Part shown: piece by piece, positions 62,497 to 64,000 of the stretch
Layout of the letters: each line of letters begins with the position of its first letter
How positions within the stretch are numbered: position 1 is the first letter of the stretch
Assembly: GCF_046156175.1 (NCBI RefSeq)
Contig: NZ_JAYLVL010000003.1
Span: 558,001-622,000 of the forward strand
DNA: 64,000 nt
Source: Lacisediminihabitans sp046156175
GTDB taxonomy: Bacteria; Actinomycetota; Actinomycetes; Actinomycetales; Microbacteriaceae
Direction: 5' to 3'
Notes under the pieces: model-generated
Seen by the model: only the letters and a program-made list of their open reading frames with translations
Database searches by the model: none
What the model was told of the DNA's origin: nothing
Position numbers and translations under genes: made by a program

Positions 62497-63180
62497 TTAA
62501 AGTGCAAGCGGTTTCTTAGGGATCACACGGGGCTCGTAGCGGCCGACGATGATGTTGACGGGCAGCAGTGCGATCCAGAAATAGAGGGCCCAGACCGCTC
62601 CGAACACGAAACCGATGGGAATCGAGAGCAGGAAGATCGTCGGGGTCGTCAGGAGGTTGCGGCGGACATAGCGATACAGGCCGACATCCACTCTCTCGTC
62701 GAGATAGCCGCGCCGGTAGGAGTAGGCGAGGAGCGCGAACTGCAGCAGGCTGATCACGGCGACATTGCCCGCATAGAGCACCACCGCCGGCATCGTGCTT
62801 CCGTATTCGCTGAGCAGACTGGTCGGGAATGGCACGAATGCGATGAAGAAGAGCAGCAGAAGATTCATCGAGACGAGCGTGCCGTCGAATCGGCGCATCA
62901 GGGCGAACATGCGGTGATGTCCCGCCCAACTTGCTCCGATCACCGCGAAGCTGAGCCCGTAGGCCAGGAACTGCGGGAACTCGTCGCCGAGTGCCTTCCA
63001 GAGCTTCGGATCCAGCGTGGCCTGGGTCACCGACGGCCCATTGGCGATCACCGGCACGGTGATATCGATCACCAGGAGTGTCATGGCGATGGCGAACACC
63101 GCATCGCTGAAGAACTGAACTCGATCAGAATTCGACCCATAACGGAGCACGCGGTCATAGGCCCGATTCGTTTCTCCCAT
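62497..63180 (-). CDS. TMEM175-like potassium channel protein (DUF1211)
   Basis: A 227-residue membrane protein of the bacterial TMEM175 type. The signature RVQFFSDAVFAIAMTLLVIDI at helix 1, and further helices ending in FVFGAVWALYFWIALLPVNII, are clear. ATG 63180 has TAGTGT seven bases upstream. It is separated by 49 bases from the divergent P450 gene, so the two promoters overlap. Confidence 0.85.
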   Translation of the reverse strand: MGETNRAYDRVLRYGSNSDRVQFFSDAVFAIAMTLLVIDITVPVIANGPSVTQATLDPKLWKALGDEFPQFLAYGLSFAVIGASWAGHHRMFALMRRFDGTLVSMNLLLLFFIAFVPFPTSLLSEYGSTMPAVVLYAGNVAVISLLQFALLAYSYRRGYLDERVDVGLYRYVRRNLLTTPTIFLLSIPIGFVFGAVWALYFWIALLPVNIIVGRYEPRVIPKKPLAL

Positions 63181-63229
63181 GGCCCTCACACTAGCGACCG
63201 GCTTTCCCGGCAGCGGATAGGTTGGGCAC

Positions 63230-64000
63230 GTGCCCGTTGCTGAGGACCTCACCGCCCCCGTCCGCGAACGCCGACTGGCGCCGTGGCGCGACGGACGCGG
63301 CACCGGCGCCGCCGCCCACGAGCACCGGTTGCTCACGGCCGCACGACCCGCACTCCCCTGGCTCAACTGGGTCGGCACCTTCGCCAAGCCACTGCTCAGG
63401 GTGCCGAGGCTCGGCTGGATCACCGCGGATCCGCTCACCGCGCGAGCAGTGCTCAACGACCCGGAGCACTTCACCCTGCTGAGCGAGGGCGGGGTCGGGC
63501 ACCTCTGGGCGCAGATCCTCGGTGATTGGGTCTACGACCTCTTCGACGGTGCCGGACACTACGACCTCCGCACCCGCAGTCGCGAACTCTTCACGGAGAA
63601 GACGAGTGTGGCGTTCGTCGCGACGGCCTGGGGCGATCGGATGACGCGGGCCCGGGCATCCTTCGAGGCGGGTGAACCGCTCGACGTGGCCGACCTCAGC
63701 CGAATCCTCGTCGGCCAGATGGTGGTCACCCTGCTCGGCATGCACGTTCCGGATGCAACGGACGAGACCTATCGCTCGATCTTCGAAACCGGCGAGGAGC
63801 TCGCCGCCATCGCGCTCGGCACGACCTCCGACACCGTGCTCCCCGCCGAGAAGATCGCGAAGGCCAGGGAGATCGTGGAGAGGCTCACCGGCCACATCGA
63901 CGCATCCTTCGCCACCGCATCCTCCGCGACCGTGATCGGACGATGCCGCGATCTCGGACTCTCGGTGCGGGAGACGAAGGGGCTCTCGACGCTGCTGATG
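63230..64000 (+). CDS. Cytochrome P450, N-terminal part (cut by window end)
   Basis: 257 codons without a stop reach the window edge. The frame carries P450-like N-terminal features: WITADPLTARAVLNDPEHFTLLSEGG (helix A/B region), then GHLWAQILGDW and HYDLRTRSRELFTEKT (C helix region). The heme Cys lies outside the window. GTG 63230 has TAGGTT exactly six bases upstream. Substrate unknown. Confidence 0.8.
   Translation, partial: MPVAEDLTAPVRERRLAPWRDGRGTGAAAHEHRLLTAARPALPWLNWVGTFAKPLLRVPRLGWITADPLTARAVLNDPEHFTLLSEGGVGHLWAQILGDWVYDLFDGAGHYDLRTRSRELFTEKTSVAFVATAWGDRMTRARASFEAGEPLDVADLSRILVGQMVVTLLGMHVPDATDETYRSIFETGEELAAIALGTTSDTVLPAEKIAKAREIVERLTGHIDASFATASSATVIGRCRDLGLSVRETKGLSTLLM

Overview
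The window is high-GC DNA from an actinobacterium, most likely a member of the Microbacteriaceae. The evidence is the housekeeping order (eno with ftsB and a DUF501 gene; mfd, pth, rplY; prs, glmU and tRNA-Gln), an HNH/DUF222 gene, many promoters of the form TANNNT plus six bases plus start codon, and dispersed TCTCGATACG...CTACTCGACC elements that I associate with that family. No phage, insertion sequence or CRISPR array is visible.

Layout. 1-7.8 kb is mainly housekeeping on the minus strand: type II NADH dehydrogenase (cut by the window edge), a mycosin-like protease, DUF501 protein, FtsB, enolase, HisS, a TetR regulator and MazG. 7.9-20.3 kb is accessory: CPBP protease, OafA-like acyltransferase, an ABC exporter pair, an MFS pump, DUF1206 protein, an SDR, a flavoprotein facing an XRE-cupin regulator, an HNH protein, VanZ, and a previously overlooked 50-residue zinc-ribbon gene. 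Several 14-16 bp tandem repeats sit at gene ends here. 20.3-26.8 kb has mfd, a 93-bp tandem repeat array behind the mfd promoter, a membrane protein, pth and rplY.

27-40.6 kb is a sugar-acid island: gluconate kinase, a ribose-type ABC importer, two IclR regulators, an SMP-30 lactonase, a TIM-barrel isomerase, a 2-hydroxyacid dehydrogenase, IdnD- and IdnO-like enzymes, a 3-HIBADH-like reductase and Gnd. Together they can carry L-idonate or 5-ketogluconate through gluconate and 6-phosphogluconate to ribulose-5-phosphate. 40.7-47.8 kb holds a hydrolase, an ACT-domain protein, FadD, Prs, GlmU, tRNA-Gln and a MarR regulator.

47.8-62.3 kb is the most unusual part. It appears to be one minus-strand operon in which the phosphate transporter genes pstC, pstA and pstB enclose a set of cell-surface genes. 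These are a PstS with a C-terminal membrane anchor, a 903-residue anchored PstS-like protein, a free secreted PstS-like protein, a WxL-like secreted protein, a DUF916 (WxL-interacting) membrane protein, an Ig-like membrane protein and a sortase-fold protein that has lost its catalytic residues. A lytic transglycosylase ends the operon. I infer a cell-wall-spanning phosphate capture complex, which I do not recognise as a described system. The window ends with a TMEM175-like channel divergent from a truncated cytochrome P450 gene.
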